This document shows, piece after piece, positions 19,725-29,683 of a stretch of 42,635 nucleotides of DNA. Each line of letters starts with the position of its first letter. The first letter of the stretch is position 1. Under the pieces are notes generated by a model. It saw only the letters and a program-made list of their open reading frames with translations. It ran no database searches and was not told where the DNA came from. The DNA lies in the NCBI RefSeq assembly GCF_015762685.1, contig NZ_PEHF01000039.1, positions 1 through 42,635 on the forward strand, in the 5' to 3' direction. The stretch comes from Candidatus Symbiopectobacterium sp. 'North America' (GTDB taxonomy: Bacteria > Pseudomonadota > Gammaproteobacteria > Enterobacterales > Enterobacteriaceae). The position numbers and the translations under genes are program-made.

Positions 19725-19749
19725 ATACTATTGAATAAAGGAATATATC

Positions 19750-21169
19750 ATGAAAAGAAAGGTGCTGTTATTCAGTGCGCTAGCACTCGCTTTTTCTTCT
19801 ATGGCGCAAAGTGAAAACCGGGAATCTACCGATCTGGTTATCATTGGTGCCGGTGGAGCGGGCATGTCCGCTGCCATTGAAGCACACAACCAGCGTGTTA
19901 ATGTTATTCTGTTGGAAAAAATGCCGTTTGCCGGGGGAAATACTGCGCGCGCGGAGGGCGGTTTAAACGCGGCGGGAACGCCTTATCAAAAAGCCAAAGG
20001 AATTGAGGATAATCCTGAGCTGTTCTTTAAAGATACGATGAAAGGAGGGAGGAACATTAATAATTCTGAATTGGTACGTATCCTTTCAGAGCAGGCGAAA
20101 GACTCCATTGAATTCTTGAAAATCAATGGCGCTGAACTGGCTGATGTGTCGCGAACGGGTGGCGCCAGCGTCGACCGCATTCACCGACCCGTGGGCGGGG
20201 AGCCAGCCGGCAGCTTTATTGCTACGGCGCTGATCAAGAAAGTCAAAGCGCTTAATATCGATTTGCGTACACGCACTTCCGCGACGGAAATTATCAAAAA
20301 TGATAAAGGTGAAGTAACGGGAATTAAAGCCAAAGGCAAAGAGGGAAACGTTTACACTATTGATGCCAAGAAAGTAATGATCACTGCCGGTGGATTTAGT
20401 GCCAACTTTGACATGATTAAACATTACGATCCCAAACTGGTTGGTTTTAAAACGACGAATGCGCCAGGTTCCTTGGGTGAAAGGGTTAAAATGGCGGAAA
20501 GCATTAACGCCAAGCTGGTGGATATGGAATATATCCAGATTCACCCAACCACCGTCCCCGGAAAAGGCATTTTGATCACGGAGGGTGTTCGCGGCGATGG
20601 TGCTATTTTGGTCAATGAACAAGGGAAGCGTTTTATTAATGAATTGCTGACGCGTGACGTGGTTTCGCAAAACATTTTAAAACAACCTAATGCGCATGCT
20701 TACGTGATATTTAATGACGCGCTGGTTAAACAGAACAAAATCATTGATACCTATTTTAAACAGAAATTGGTGTTTGAAGGCTATTCTGTTGAAGCGCTTG
20801 CCACTGCCATCAAGATGGATCCCAAACAGCTGTCTGCCACGCTTGCGGCCTATACGGGCTATACGAAAGCGAAAAAAGATACTGAGTTTGGCCGTGAAAG
20901 CTTTAAGCAAGCATTGGATAGCGGAAAATATTACGCTATTGAAGTGACGCCGGGTATCCACCACTCCATGGGCGGTATCGCCATCAACACCAAAGCGCAG
21001 GTGGTCGATAATCAGGGCAAGGTGATCCCGAACCTGTTTGCAGCCGGTGAAGCGGCGGGTGGGGTACACGGAGCTAATCGCCTGGGGGGGTAACTCACTG
21101 GCAGATATCGTGACCTTTGGCCGTATCGGTGCTGATGAGTATGTGAAAGAAATTAAAGCCGGTCAATAA
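19750..21169 (+). pseudogene. Periplasmic fumarate reductase-like flavoprotein, copy 2, poly-G frameshift near the C-terminus
   Basis: Paralogue of 17506-18923, alike over its whole length, with an intact signal peptide (MKRKVLLFSALALAFSSMAQ). The FAD motif GAGGAGMSAAIEAH and the catalytic His, Arg and His (IQIHPT, ELLTRDVVS, HHSMGG) are kept, as is the Arg in GANRLGG. Directly after that motif a run of seven G (21084-21090), where six are expected, shifts the frame into TAA at 21091-21093. The true tail (NSLADIVTFGRIGADEYVKE to TAA 21167-21169) is out of phase. The last 26 or so residues are lost. No FMN-carrier gene follows this copy. GAATAAAGGAA supplies the ribosome-binding site. Substrate preference relative to copy 1 is unknown. 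Confidence 0.9.
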
Positions 21170-21187
21170 ACATCACCCAACGCAGCG

Positions 21188-21207
21188 CCTGTGACTGAGT
21201 TCACAGG
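21188..21207 (+). terminator. hairpin after second flavoprotein gene
   Basis: Arms CCTGTGA / TCACAGG with a 6-base loop, followed by AGTTATT. It resembles the hairpin at 19360-19385, so it is probably the duplicated terminator. The remaining bases up to 21384 show no gene. Confidence 0.6.
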
Positions 21208-21384
21208 AGTTATTGTGTGTTCTTGCGTTCAGCGCCTAAGCAGGAAGAATAATCGCTGTTAAACTTTGTCACAAAAGCTTTTTCTGCTGCGCAGTGCGTA
21301 GCGGCGAGCGCTAACTTATAATGCCCGGGTTGTTACCAATACCGTAACCGTTATTTATTTAAGACTTTAAATAATAATTAAAAA

Positions 21385-22272
21385 AATAAGTTTTCTCTGC
21401 TTGTATTGCTGCTACTGTCCGCACCTATGACATTCACCCCCTCCGTATTGGCGAAAACGGCTGCGCCAGCCATTGCCAGTACACATCAGGAGATCGCCTC
21501 AGGCAGTGCGATGGTGGTCGATCTGCTTGATAATAAAGTGCTTTATTCCGCTAACCCGGATGCGGTGGTGCCTATCGCCTCTGTCACCAAACTGATGACG
21601 GCGCTGGTGGTGCTTGATGCGAATTTGCCGTTGGATGAAGTTATCTCAGTTGATATCAGCCACACGCCGGAAATGAAGGGTGTTTATTCTCGCGTGCGCC
21701 TGAACAGTCAGATCAGCCGCCGCGACATGCTGCTGCTGGCTCTGATGTCCTCCGAAAACCGCGCCGCTGCCAGTCTGGCACACCACTATCCGGGCGGCTA
21801 TCAGGCGTTTATCGCTTCGATGAACGCCAAGGCCAAAGCATTGGGTATGACGCACACCCGCTACGTGGAACCGACGGGGCTGTCAATTAACAACGTCTCT
21901 ACCACGCGTGACCTGGTCAAATTGCTGATTGCCAGCAAGCAATATCCGCTGCTGAGCCAGTTGAGCACCACGCAGGAGAAAACCGCCACCTTCACCAACC
22001 CGGGCTATAGCCTGCCCTTTCGCAATACCAATCATCTGGTCTACAAAAATGACTGGAATATTCAGTTGACCAAAACCGGGTTTACTAATCAGGCGGGCCA
22101 TTGTCTGGTAATGCGTACCGTGATCAATCAGAAACCGGTAGCGCTGGTTGTACTGGACGCATTCGGTAAATACACCCACTTTGCGGATGCCGCGTTAAGC
22201 TATAAAAAGCAAAAATCGCTAGCCTCACGTGCACCGGGTCAGGTGGCGCGAGTTACAACAGATATTGAATAA
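21385..22272 (+). pseudogene. pbpG: PbpG (PBP7) D,D-endopeptidase, start codon lost and internal in-frame deletion
   Basis: PBP7 is a periplasmic penicillin-binding endopeptidase that cuts D-Ala-mDAP cross-links. The serine-peptidase motifs are all present: SVTK (active Ser), SEN and KTG. In phase upstream of the body the sequence reads AAT AAG TTT TCT CTG CTT, where homologues have Met-Lys-Phe-like starts; loss of one G from ATGAAG would give this. No Shine-Dalgarno or other good start is visible, only TTG at 21406 or ATG 21427, which would cut the signal peptide. Near the C-terminus [10 protein letters not shown] runs straight into ALSYKKQK, omitting about 18 residues present in E. coli between these blocks. 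Export and stability are therefore doubtful. Confidence 0.82.
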
Positions 22273-22298
22273 TGCGTTTTAACGCTGACGCTTTGTAG

Positions 22299-22332
22299 CA
22301 AACCCTGACGGACACCTTTTCCGTCGGGTTTG
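22299..22332. terminator. terminator hairpin between pbpG and the GST gene
   Basis: CAAACCC-GACGG arms pair with CCGTC-GGGTTTG around a short loop, with one bulge. It lies between the convergent pbpG and GST genes and could serve both. Confidence 0.6.
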
Positions 22333-22343
22333 GTTCCTCGCCG

Positions 22344-23030
22344 TCAGGCGCGAAAATCCTCCACCACCACACGCTTGCCGTTATCCGTGACTTCCTCTTC
22401 GTGCGCCGGTTCGCGCCAGGTTTCAGCCAACGCGCTGGTGTACCAACGTTGCATGGCGGGTTGCCCTAACAGGTGTTGGCAGTAGCTATTCACGGCTGAT
22501 GAAACCGGCAAATTATACGTTTGAATGCGAAATACCACCGGCGCGAAAAAGGCATCCACGGCGCTGAAGGTGTTCCCTGCCAAAAACGGCCCGCCAAAAC
22601 GCGTAAGACCTTCCGTCCAGAGCACATCAAGGCGGGCTAACTCATCGCGCAATGCCGCTGACAGCTCCGGTATCGCTACGCGTACACCACAGCTCATAGC
22701 ACACTGGTTGCGCAACGCGGTAAAGCCTGAGTGCATTTTCGCTGACGCACAGCGGGCCTAGGTGCGAGCCGTACTCGCTTCGGGCCACACGCCGCGATGG
22801 CGTTCAGCCAGATATTCAATGATGGCCAGCGAATCCCACACCACCTGATTATCATCGACCAGACAAGGCACTTTTGCTGTTGGAGAAAAGGCTTTGAAGG
22901 CGTTTTGTACCGCACCTGCGCTAAACGGCGTCAGCTGTTCGGTAAAGGGAATATCGAGTGCGGTCATCAATACCCAGGGGCGCAGTGACCAGGACGAATA
23001 GTTTTTATTGGCGATATGCAGTTGATACAT
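22344..23030 (-). pseudogene. Glutathione S-transferase family protein with one amber codon
   Basis: A 228-residue GST. The thioredoxin-like N-terminal domain starts MYQLHIANKNYSSWSLRPW (Ser-Ser catalytic region) and has KVPCLVDD plus WDSLAIIEYLAE, the usual Pro and glutathione-contact Ser positions. An all-helical C-terminal domain includes FLAGNTFSAVDAFFAPV. The frame is open end to end except TAG at 22758-22760, between START and ARCASAKMHS. Family members commonly have Trp there, so TGG to TAG is likely. I used the ATG at 23030. The stop lies between the two domains. It is convergent with pbpG. The physiological substrate is unknown. Confidence 0.88.
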
Positions 23031-23282
23031 CGTTAATGATGCTTCAGGCAGTTTAGCGGTGGGAGAGATCAGTAGGAGTATCATGAAATGCGACTAATGA
23101 CACGCGGTAGATGAGAGATGGCGCAGGATTGCGTAATTCTTTCAGTTTTTACTAAAGACAATCAGAACAAATACATTATGATTACGCGCTGGATATTTTG
23201 ACGACGTTACTGACGTCATTTTCAAACCTCACAGGCGCTCCCCGATGACGTGGAGTGCGGCATGCTCGGGCTAGAATAACGA

Positions 23283-25598
23283 ATGAAATTGCTTACCTCT
23301 TTGACGATTGCGATTGGCCTGGCCTGCTCTCCGGCCGGAGCGCAACTGACCAACACTGCACCTGTTGCGGCACAAAGCAATGCAGCTCATCAGGCGCAGC
23401 GTGATGCCTTTGTCTCCGATCTGCTGCGTAAAATGACCACCGACGAAAAAATTGGGCAGTTACGCCTGATCAGTGTGGGAACTGATAACCCGAAACACGT
23501 GATCTGCGAGATGATCAGAGACGGGCAGGTGGGCGCGATTTTCAACACGGTAACGCGTCAGGACATTCGAGCGATGCAGGATCAGGTGATGGAACTGAGT
23601 CGCCTGAAAATTCCGCTGTTTTTTGCCTACGATGTGGTGCACGGTCATCGAACCATTTTCCCAATTGCGCTGGGGTTAGCCTCTTCCTGGGACATGAACA
23701 ACATTGCAAAAAGCGCACGCGTCTCTGCTTATGAAGCCACCGAAGATGGGTTAAACATGACCTGGGCGCCGATGGTCGATATCACCCGCGATCCGCGCTG
23801 GGGGCGGGTATCGGAAGGCTTTGGGGAAGACACCTGGCTGACCAGCCAAATTGCGCGCGTGGTGGTGAAAGCGTTTCAGGGCGAGGCACCGACCGACAGA
23901 CATTCACTGATGACCAGCGTCAAACATTTTGCCCTCTATGGTGCGGTGGAAGGCGGACGCGATTACAACACCGTGGACATGAGTCCACTGCGTATGTTTC
24001 AGGATTACTTGCCGCCCTATAAAGCGGCAATTGATGCCGGCAGTGGCGGCGTGATGGTCGCTCTGAACTCCATCAATGGCGTGCCTGCAACCGCAAATCG
24101 CTGGTTGTTGAAAGAGTTACTGCGCGATCAGTGGAAATTCCAAGGGATTACCATCACCGATCACGGGGCGATTAAAGAACTGATGAAACACGGTGTGGCG
24201 AGCGATCCACGTGACGCGTCGCGCATTGTTCTGAAATCTGGCATCGCGATGAGCATGAGCGATGAGTACTTTGTGAAGTACCTGCCTGAGTTGGTGAAAA
24301 GCGGTGCTATCACCATGCAAGAACTGGATGAGGCTTGCCGTCAGGTGCTGAACGTGAAGTATGACATGGGGCTGTTTGCCGATCCTTACCGCATGCTGGG
24401 CGCTGCTAGCAGCGATCTGGTAGATACCAATGCGGAAAGCCGCTTACACCGTGCCGAGGCGCGTGATGTTGCCAAACGCAGCCTGGTGTTGCTGAAAAAC
24501 CGCCTCAACATTCTGCCACTGAAAAAATCGGGCGTGATTGCGGTGGTGGGGCCGTTGGCGGACAGCAAGCGCGATACCATGGGCAGTTGGTCTGCGGCCG
24601 GATTAGCGCGCCAAACGGTGACCGTGTATCGCGGTATTCGCACTGCGGTGGGAAATGACGCGACGGTATTTTATGCCAAGGGCGCTAACGTCAGTAATCA
24701 CAAAGGCATTATCGATTTCCTGAATCAATACGAAGATGCGGTACAGGTTGACCCGCGTTCGCCGCAAGAGATGATTGATGAAGCGGTGGCGGTGGCGAAG
24801 AAATCTGATGTGGTGGTTGCGGTCGTTGGTGAAGCAGCCGGTATGGCCCATGAGGCTTCCAGCCGTTCCAACATTGATTTACCGCAGAGCCAGCGCGATC
24901 TTATCGCCGCGCTCAAAGCCACCGGCAAGCCGTTGGTGCTGGTGTTGATGAACGGTCGCCCACTGGCGCTGGTGCGCGAAGATCAGCAAGCGGATGCGCT
25001 GCTGGAAACCTGGTTTAGCGGTACGGAAGGGGGCAATGCGATCGCCGATGTGCTGTTTGGTGATTATAACCCGTCAGGCAAGTTGCCGATGTCCTTCCCG
25101 CGTTCCGTTGGGCAAATCCCAATTTATTACAACCATTTGCCAACTGGCCGTCCATATACGCCGGAAAATCCCGGCAAGTACACCTCGCATTACTATGACG
25201 AAGCCAATGGCCCACTGTATCCGTTTGGCTACGGCTTGAGTTACACCACCTTCAGCCTGTCGGATGTGAGCATGTCCAGTCCGCTGATGAAACGTAACGG
25301 CAGTGTGAAAGCGAGCGTAACGGTCACCAACACCGGTAAGCGTGCAGGCGAAACCGTGGTGCAGCTATACCTGCACGATGTGGTCGCTTCTATCAGCCGT
25401 CCAGTCAAGGAACTGCGTGGTTACGAGAAGGTGATGCTGCAACCGGGCGAAAGCCGCGTTATCAGCTTTACCATCACTGAAGATGATCTGAAGTTCTACA
25501 ATGCGCAAATGCAGCAGGTTGTCGAACCGGGCAAATTTGAGGTATTTATTGGTCTGGATTCACAACGTGTAAAACAACAGAGCTTTACGCTGCTCTGA
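23283..25598 (+). CDS. bglX: BglX periplasmic beta-glucosidase (GH3)
   Basis: Hydrolyses beta-glucosides in the periplasm. The 771-residue protein has a signal peptide (MKLLTSLTIAIGLACSPAGA), the GH3 N-terminal barrel (MTWAPMVDITRDPRWGR, KHFALYG), the catalytic nucleophile Asp in ITITDHGAIKELMKHG, the GH3 C-terminal domain (from about 400) and a fibronectin-III-like tail (VTVTNTGKRAGETVVQLYLHD). Length is nearly that of E. coli BglX (765). No lesion is visible. The gene follows a non-coding gap of about 250 bases; no strong ribosome-binding site is seen directly before the ATG. In E. coli dld lies between pbpG and bglX; here the GST gene does. Confidence 0.96.
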   Translation: MKLLTSLTIAIGLACSPAGAQLTNTAPVAAQSNAAHQAQRDAFVSDLLRKMTTDEKIGQLRLISVGTDNPKHVICEMIRDGQVGAIFNTVTRQDIRAMQDQVMELSRLKIPLFFAYDVVHGHRTIFPIALGLASSWDMNNIAKSARVSAYEATEDGLNMTWAPMVDITRDPRWGRVSEGFGEDTWLTSQIARVVVKAFQGEAPTDRHSLMTSVKHFALYGAVEGGRDYNTVDMSPLRMFQDYLPPYKAAIDAGSGGVMVALNSINGVPATANRWLLKELLRDQWKFQGITITDHGAIKELMKHGVASDPRDASRIVLKSGIAMSMSDEYFVKYLPELVKSGAITMQELDEACRQVLNVKYDMGLFADPYRMLGAASSDLVDTNAESRLHRAEARDVAKRSLVLLKNRLNILPLKKSGVIAVVGPLADSKRDTMGSWSAAGLARQTVTVYRGIRTAVGNDATVFYAKGANVSNHKGIIDFLNQYEDAVQVDPRSPQEMIDEAVAVAKKSDVVVAVVGEAAGMAHEASSRSNIDLPQSQRDLIAALKATGKPLVLVLMNGRPLALVREDQQADALLETWFSGTEGGNAIADVLFGDYNPSGKLPMSFPRSVGQIPIYYNHLPTGRPYTPENPGKYTSHYYDEANGPLYPFGYGLSYTTFSLSDVSMSSPLMKRNGSVKASVTVTNTGKRAGETVVQLYLHDVVASISRPVKELRGYEKVMLQPGESRVISFTITEDDLKFYNAQMQQVVEPGKFEVFIGLDSQRVKQQSFTLL

Positions 25599-25673
25599 CA
25601 ACCGTCGCGCACTTACGATCCTCGACCTCTGCCGGGGATCGCTTTCGCTAACGGCATCGCTGGCGCGGTGGCA

Positions 25674-25781
25674 TCAACCGCCGTGAACCAGAATGATATA
25701 GCCGACCAGCATCAGACCGCTAATCCCGCCTAACGTCATCAATTAGAACAAGCCGATCATGGCGATTTTGCCGAGGTTCAT
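25674..25781 (-). pseudogene. yohO: YohO small membrane protein with ochre codon 13
   Basis: A 35-residue single-helix membrane protein matching E. coli YohO in length and pattern (KIAMIGLF..LMTLGGISGLMLVGY). The ATG at 25781 is preceded by AGGA. Codon 13 is TAA (25743-25745), where E. coli has Leu, and translation resumes in phase to a TGA at 25676-25674. It lies just downstream of, and convergent with, bglX; E. coli also places yohO near bglX. Too short for normal gene callers. Identification rests on remembered similarity to YohO and on context. Confidence 0.72.
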
Positions 25782-25859
25782 AAAGTTATCCTTTTGTTAA
25801 TCGCCATAAATTATAAAGCCTATCGCGTATGAAACAAGCGGCCTGAACGATTAACGGTG

Positions 25860-26500
25860 TCAGCCCAGCCATAAACCCAGCAACAGATAACCGCCAAACA
25901 GCATCAAAATAGCCCCTGCTCCGCGTTCAATCAGATAAAGGGAGAGCTGCAACGTCTGCTGTAGCCGTTGTTGACCTATGGTCGCAGCTAATGCGATATC
26001 CCACAGTAATACCACGATGAACATCCACCCGCCGCTGACGGCTTGTTGCTTCAGAGTAACGGATGGGCCAAGAATACTGGCCATCAGGCTGATAAAAACA
26101 GCATATTTTTGGGGTTAAGCAACGAGGAACCCAGTCCGAGTAGTAACTGATGTGCCAGTGAAGGTACGCGCAGCGTCTCCGTGATCGTTAGCGCGGTAGT
26201 TCGTGCCGAACTGCGTACCAGCTGTGAACCGATCCACAGCAGATACAGCGCCCCGGCGAGTTGCAGCAGAACAAAAAGCACTGGCATTTGCTGAATGGCA
26301 GCATCGCCCATAATGGCCAGCAGGATATAGCAGCCGTTGCCCAGCGCGATGCCAATACAAATCCCGATACTGCCGCGCAGGCGGTGGCGCAGCGCGAAGG
26401 CCGCCAGCAAGAAGAAATCGGGGCCGGGGCTGAGCAATGCGACAAAATGTGCTAAGGCAAGCACGGGGAAATGGGCAGGAAACAGGGTATCAATAACCAT
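25860..26500 (-). pseudogene. LysE/RhtB-family amino-acid exporter, 1-bp frameshift
   Basis: A six-helix inner-membrane exporter. The N-terminal part has the family signature HFVALLSPGPDFFLLAAFALR and GIALGNGCYILLAIMG. After LLNPKNMLF the frame is lost at a run of five A on the plus strand (26094-26098, T in the coding strand). One more base gives the expected FISLMASILGPSV, and the rest runs to 25860 (GGYLLLGLWLG). The reconstructed length is about 213 residues, normal for the family. It sits 61 bases downstream of an AraC-type regulator on the same strand, a common pairing in proteobacteria. The substrate is not predictable. Confidence 0.85.
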
Positions 26501-26561
26501 AACAGTGACCTCAACGAAATAAACGAGGCCAAGTCTAGAGGGCTTGTCAGGCTAATTATTG

Positions 26562-27416
26562 TCAAATAGTGATCGTGGTAGACGGAGATTCACCCGCTTG
26601 CTGATATTGCCTCGGTGTTGCCGCCGTGTGCAGCACAAAGATTTTGTGAAAATGACTTTGATCGCTAAAGCCGCTTTGGTATCCGGCATCGGCCAGCGGT
26701 ACGCCTTGCTTAATCAGCGTCTTGGCATATTCAATGCGCGCATTGTTAAGGAAAGCCATGGGCGTGAGGCCGGTATCTTCACGGAAATGGCGTACTAGAG
26801 TTTCCCGGCGCAGATGTAGCTTTTCTGCCAGCGTGGTCAGCGACGGCGATGTTTGCAAATTGCTGAGCAAGCGCTGGCGCATATAGCGCGTGGTGGATTG
26901 CTCTGCGAGTGGCTGTTGTGCAGCGCAGTAACGGGACAACAGCGTGGACACCAGCGCGTTCAACTGTGGTGTCGCGCTGTTTATATCGTGGCGATAGAGA
27001 CTGTTGAGCAGTTGCAGGCCATCGCCAAACAGGGCGTGATCTTGCACGTGCACCGGGTGGCAATGAATCGCCGCTATTGGCTGTCCGCACTGTTGGGCCA
27101 AAAGCGTCCGGCACCAGGCTGCGTCGAGGTAAAACATATGATAGCTGCGCGTTTGTCCGGGCAGCGGGGTACAGCTGTGCGGCTGCGGGTCGATCAAAAC
27201 CATATCACCGGCGCGCAACAGGTGGTCTGCACCGCGATAGTGGCAGACGGTGCTGCCCGCCACGAACAGGCCGAGGGAGAGTTGGGTGTGTGTATGGGTT
27301 TTATAACCCTGACTGCTGCACCAGGTCGAACGGCATTCAACCTGAGGCAGGCGCGGAGAAAACCAATTTTTTGCTTGACGCGGTGCACCGCCGCCATGAG
27401 AAAGACTCTTTATCAC
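26562..27416 (-). CDS. AraC-family transcriptional regulator
   Basis: A 284-residue regulator with an N-terminal cupin-like sensing domain (about 1-150; HTHTQLSLGLFVAGSTVCHYRG, LLRAGDMVLIDPQ) and a C-terminal double HTH (about 185-280; SLTTLAEKLHLRRETLVRHF and the second helix around DAGYQSGFSDQSHFHKIF). The frame stays open upstream to 28046, but that extension is antisense to dinG and lacks family features. GTG at 27416 is taken as the start by domain length; its ribosome-binding site is weak. It probably controls the LysE-type exporter just downstream and is divergent from dinG. Intact. Confidence 0.85.
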   Translation of the reverse strand: MIKSLSHGGGAPRQAKNWFSPRLPQVECRSTWCSSQGYKTHTHTQLSLGLFVAGSTVCHYRGADHLLRAGDMVLIDPQPHSCTPLPGQTRSYHMFYLDAAWCRTLLAQQCGQPIAAIHCHPVHVQDHALFGDGLQLLNSLYRHDINSATPQLNALVSTLLSRYCAAQQPLAEQSTTRYMRQRLLSNLQTSPSLTTLAEKLHLRRETLVRHFREDTGLTPMAFLNNARIEYAKTLIKQGVPLADAGYQSGFSDQSHFHKIFVLHTAATPRQYQQAGESPSTTITI

Positions 27417-27527
27417 GATTTGCTTTACCCTACTGGCTGCGTGCGGGTTTGTCGAGGGGAATGGCGGCTGACGTTTGCCGCTGTCTGTGGGACAATAGTC
27501 GCAGAATTGGACAGACATTGAGATGGC

Positions 27528-29627
27528 ATGGCGCTTACTCCCACAATCAAGCAGCAAATCGACCAGTGGTATAAGGCGCTGCAACAACATATTCCTGATT
27601 TTATCTCCCGTGCTCCGCAGCGACAGATGATCGCCGAAGTGGCGAAAACGTTGGCGAGTGAATATCCGCGTCACGTGGTTATTGAGGCGCCTACCGGCGT
27701 GGGCAAAACCCTGTCCTACCTGATTCCCGGTATCGCGATTGCACGCGCAGAGAGCAAGACGTTGGTGATCAGCACCGCCAATATCGCGTTGCAGGACCAG
27801 ATTGTCACCAAAGATCTGCCGTTGCTGAAAAAATTTATCCCTGAGCTCACATTCACCGCCGCTTTTGGCCGGGCGCGTTATCTCTGCCCGCGCAATCTGG
27901 TGGCGCTGACCTCCGAGACCGCACAAGGGGATTTGCTGGCATTTCTCAGTGATGAACTGGAACCAGTCAGCAAAGAAGAGCGCGGGGCGTGTCTCAAGAT
28001 GGCGAAAGCGTTTCAAGGGTATGAATGGGACGGGATGCGCGACCATTATAGCCTGACGATCGAAGATGCTTTATGGCGTAAGGTCAGTACCGATAAAGCC
28101 AACTGTCTGGGTAAAAATTGTCACTATTATCGTGACTGCCCATTTTTTATCGCCCGTCGCGAGATTGAAAATACGGAAGTTGTGGTGAGCAATCACGCCT
28201 TGGTGATGGCGGCAATGGAAAGCGATTCGGTGCTGCCTGCCGCGAAAGATCTGCTGTTGGTGCTCGATGAAGGGCATCACGTGCCGGATGTGGCGCGCGA
28301 TTCGCTGGAAATGGCGGGGGACATTACCCCGGCGTATGTCAAAGCGCAGATGGACAGTGTGATCCAGTTGGTGGCGACCTGTATGGCGCAGTTCCCGCCA
28401 AAATCGCCGCCGCGTTTGACTAACCCTGAACGGTTGACAGCGCACATTGAAGAGATGGTCGAGCAGAACGCCGCCTTTGTTGCCATGAGTGAGCTGTTTC
28501 TCCAGGGCGAAGGGCAAGAAAGCGATTATCGCTTCCCGATGGGGGTTATGCCGGAAGAGATGCGCCAGGTGTGTGTCAGACTGCATAAACTAACGGATGG
28601 CCTGCGCGGCTTAACCGAATAACTGTCTCACGATCTCGGAGAGAAAACCGGCAAGCACGATGTAGTGCGGGTTCATCAGACGCTTTTACGTATGAGCCGT
28701 GCGATGGGCTGTCTGGAGAGTAAAACGCAACTTTGGCATTTGGCCGTGCTGGAGAAAGTATCCAATGCACCGGTATCCAAATGGCTACATCGGGAATACC
28801 GCGAAGGGCAGTGGCGGCTATCGTTGCACTGTGCGGGAATTCGCGTCTGTGACCAGCTCGACCGATTGCTGTGGCGCAATGTTTCGCACGTGGTACTGAC
28901 CTCCGCGACCTTGCGCTCCCTGAACAGTTACCAGCGGCTGAAAGAACCGTCAGGCCTGGATGAAGATGAGGGCGATCGTTTTATTACGCTGGATTCGCCT
29001 TTCAACCACTGTCAACAAGGCAAGCTGGTGATCCCGAAAATGCACTGTGAACCCTTGCTGGAAAATGAAGTGCCACATATTGCTGAAATGGCGCGTTTTT
29101 TCCGCCAATCATTGGCCTAGCACGCGCATAAAGGAATTCTGGTGTTGTTCGCCAGCCAAAGAGCGATGCAGCAGTTTCTCTCACAGGTCACCGATTTGCG
29201 CTTAATGCTGCTGGTGCAAGGGGATCAGCCGCGTTCGCGCCTGATTGCGTTGCACCGACAACGTGTGGAGGCGGGCGACGTCAGCGTACTGGTTGGTTTG
29301 CAATCTTTTGCCGAAGGGCTGGATTTGAAAGGTGAACTGCTGTCGCAAGTGCATATTCATAAGATTGCCTTTCCCCCGATTGACAGCCCGGTGATCCTGA
29401 CCGAAGGGGAGTGGTTAAAAAGTCAGAAACGCCATCCCTTTGTGGTGCAACGCCTGCCAGCCGCTTCATTTAATCTGATCCAGCAGGTCGGGCGTTTGAT
29501 TCGCAGTCATACCTGTTTTGGTGAAATCGTTATCTATGACAGACGCTTGTTGACCAAGGGATACGGAGCGCAACTGTTGGCGGCGTTGCCGGTATTTCCC
29601 ATTGAACAACGTGATGTGCCAGCCTGA
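27528..29627 (+). pseudogene. dinG: DinG Fe-S DNA helicase with two in-frame stops
   Basis: DinG is an XPD-like 5'-3' helicase that unwinds R-loops and other structures and is SOS-regulated in E. coli. Walker A is EAPTGVGKTLSYL. The four cluster cysteines are present (YLCPRN; NCLGKNCHYYRDC). The DEAH-type box is DEGHH, and helicase motifs VTSATL-like (VLTSATLRSL), GLQSFAEGLDLKG and LIQQVGRLIRS follow. The 700-codon frame is interrupted only by TAA at 28620-28622 (GLRGLTE*LSHDLGEKTG) and TAG at 29118-29120 (RQSLA*HAHKGILVLF). E. coli has Leu and a polar residue near these positions. Two nonsense codons and no frameshift indicate an inactive gene. No convincing LexA box is seen upstream. ybiB follows after 56 bases. 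Confidence 0.92.
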
Positions 29628-29683
29628 TATAAACATGCTATTTTTGCAGAATGAGATCGATCTTCTTTTTCGCGGGAGAACGC

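Larger units (their letters stand above)
19352..19749. other. intergenic region between FMN protein gene and second flavoprotein gene
   Basis: No gene in 398 bases. It holds the terminator of the FMN protein gene at its start and, from 19594, the second copy of the duplicated upstream repeat. The middle (about 19390-19590) is AT-rich and shows nothing recognisable. Confidence 0.7.

Noticed and set aside
27440..27527. LexA box upstream of dinG
   Set aside because: No CTG-N10-CAG with good flanks was found before the start codon.
27417..28046. Long minus-strand open frame extending the AraC regulator upstream by about 210 codons
   Set aside because: It is antisense to dinG, has no recognisable domain and lengthens the regulator far beyond the family size; conserved dinG sequence on the plus strand explains the region.
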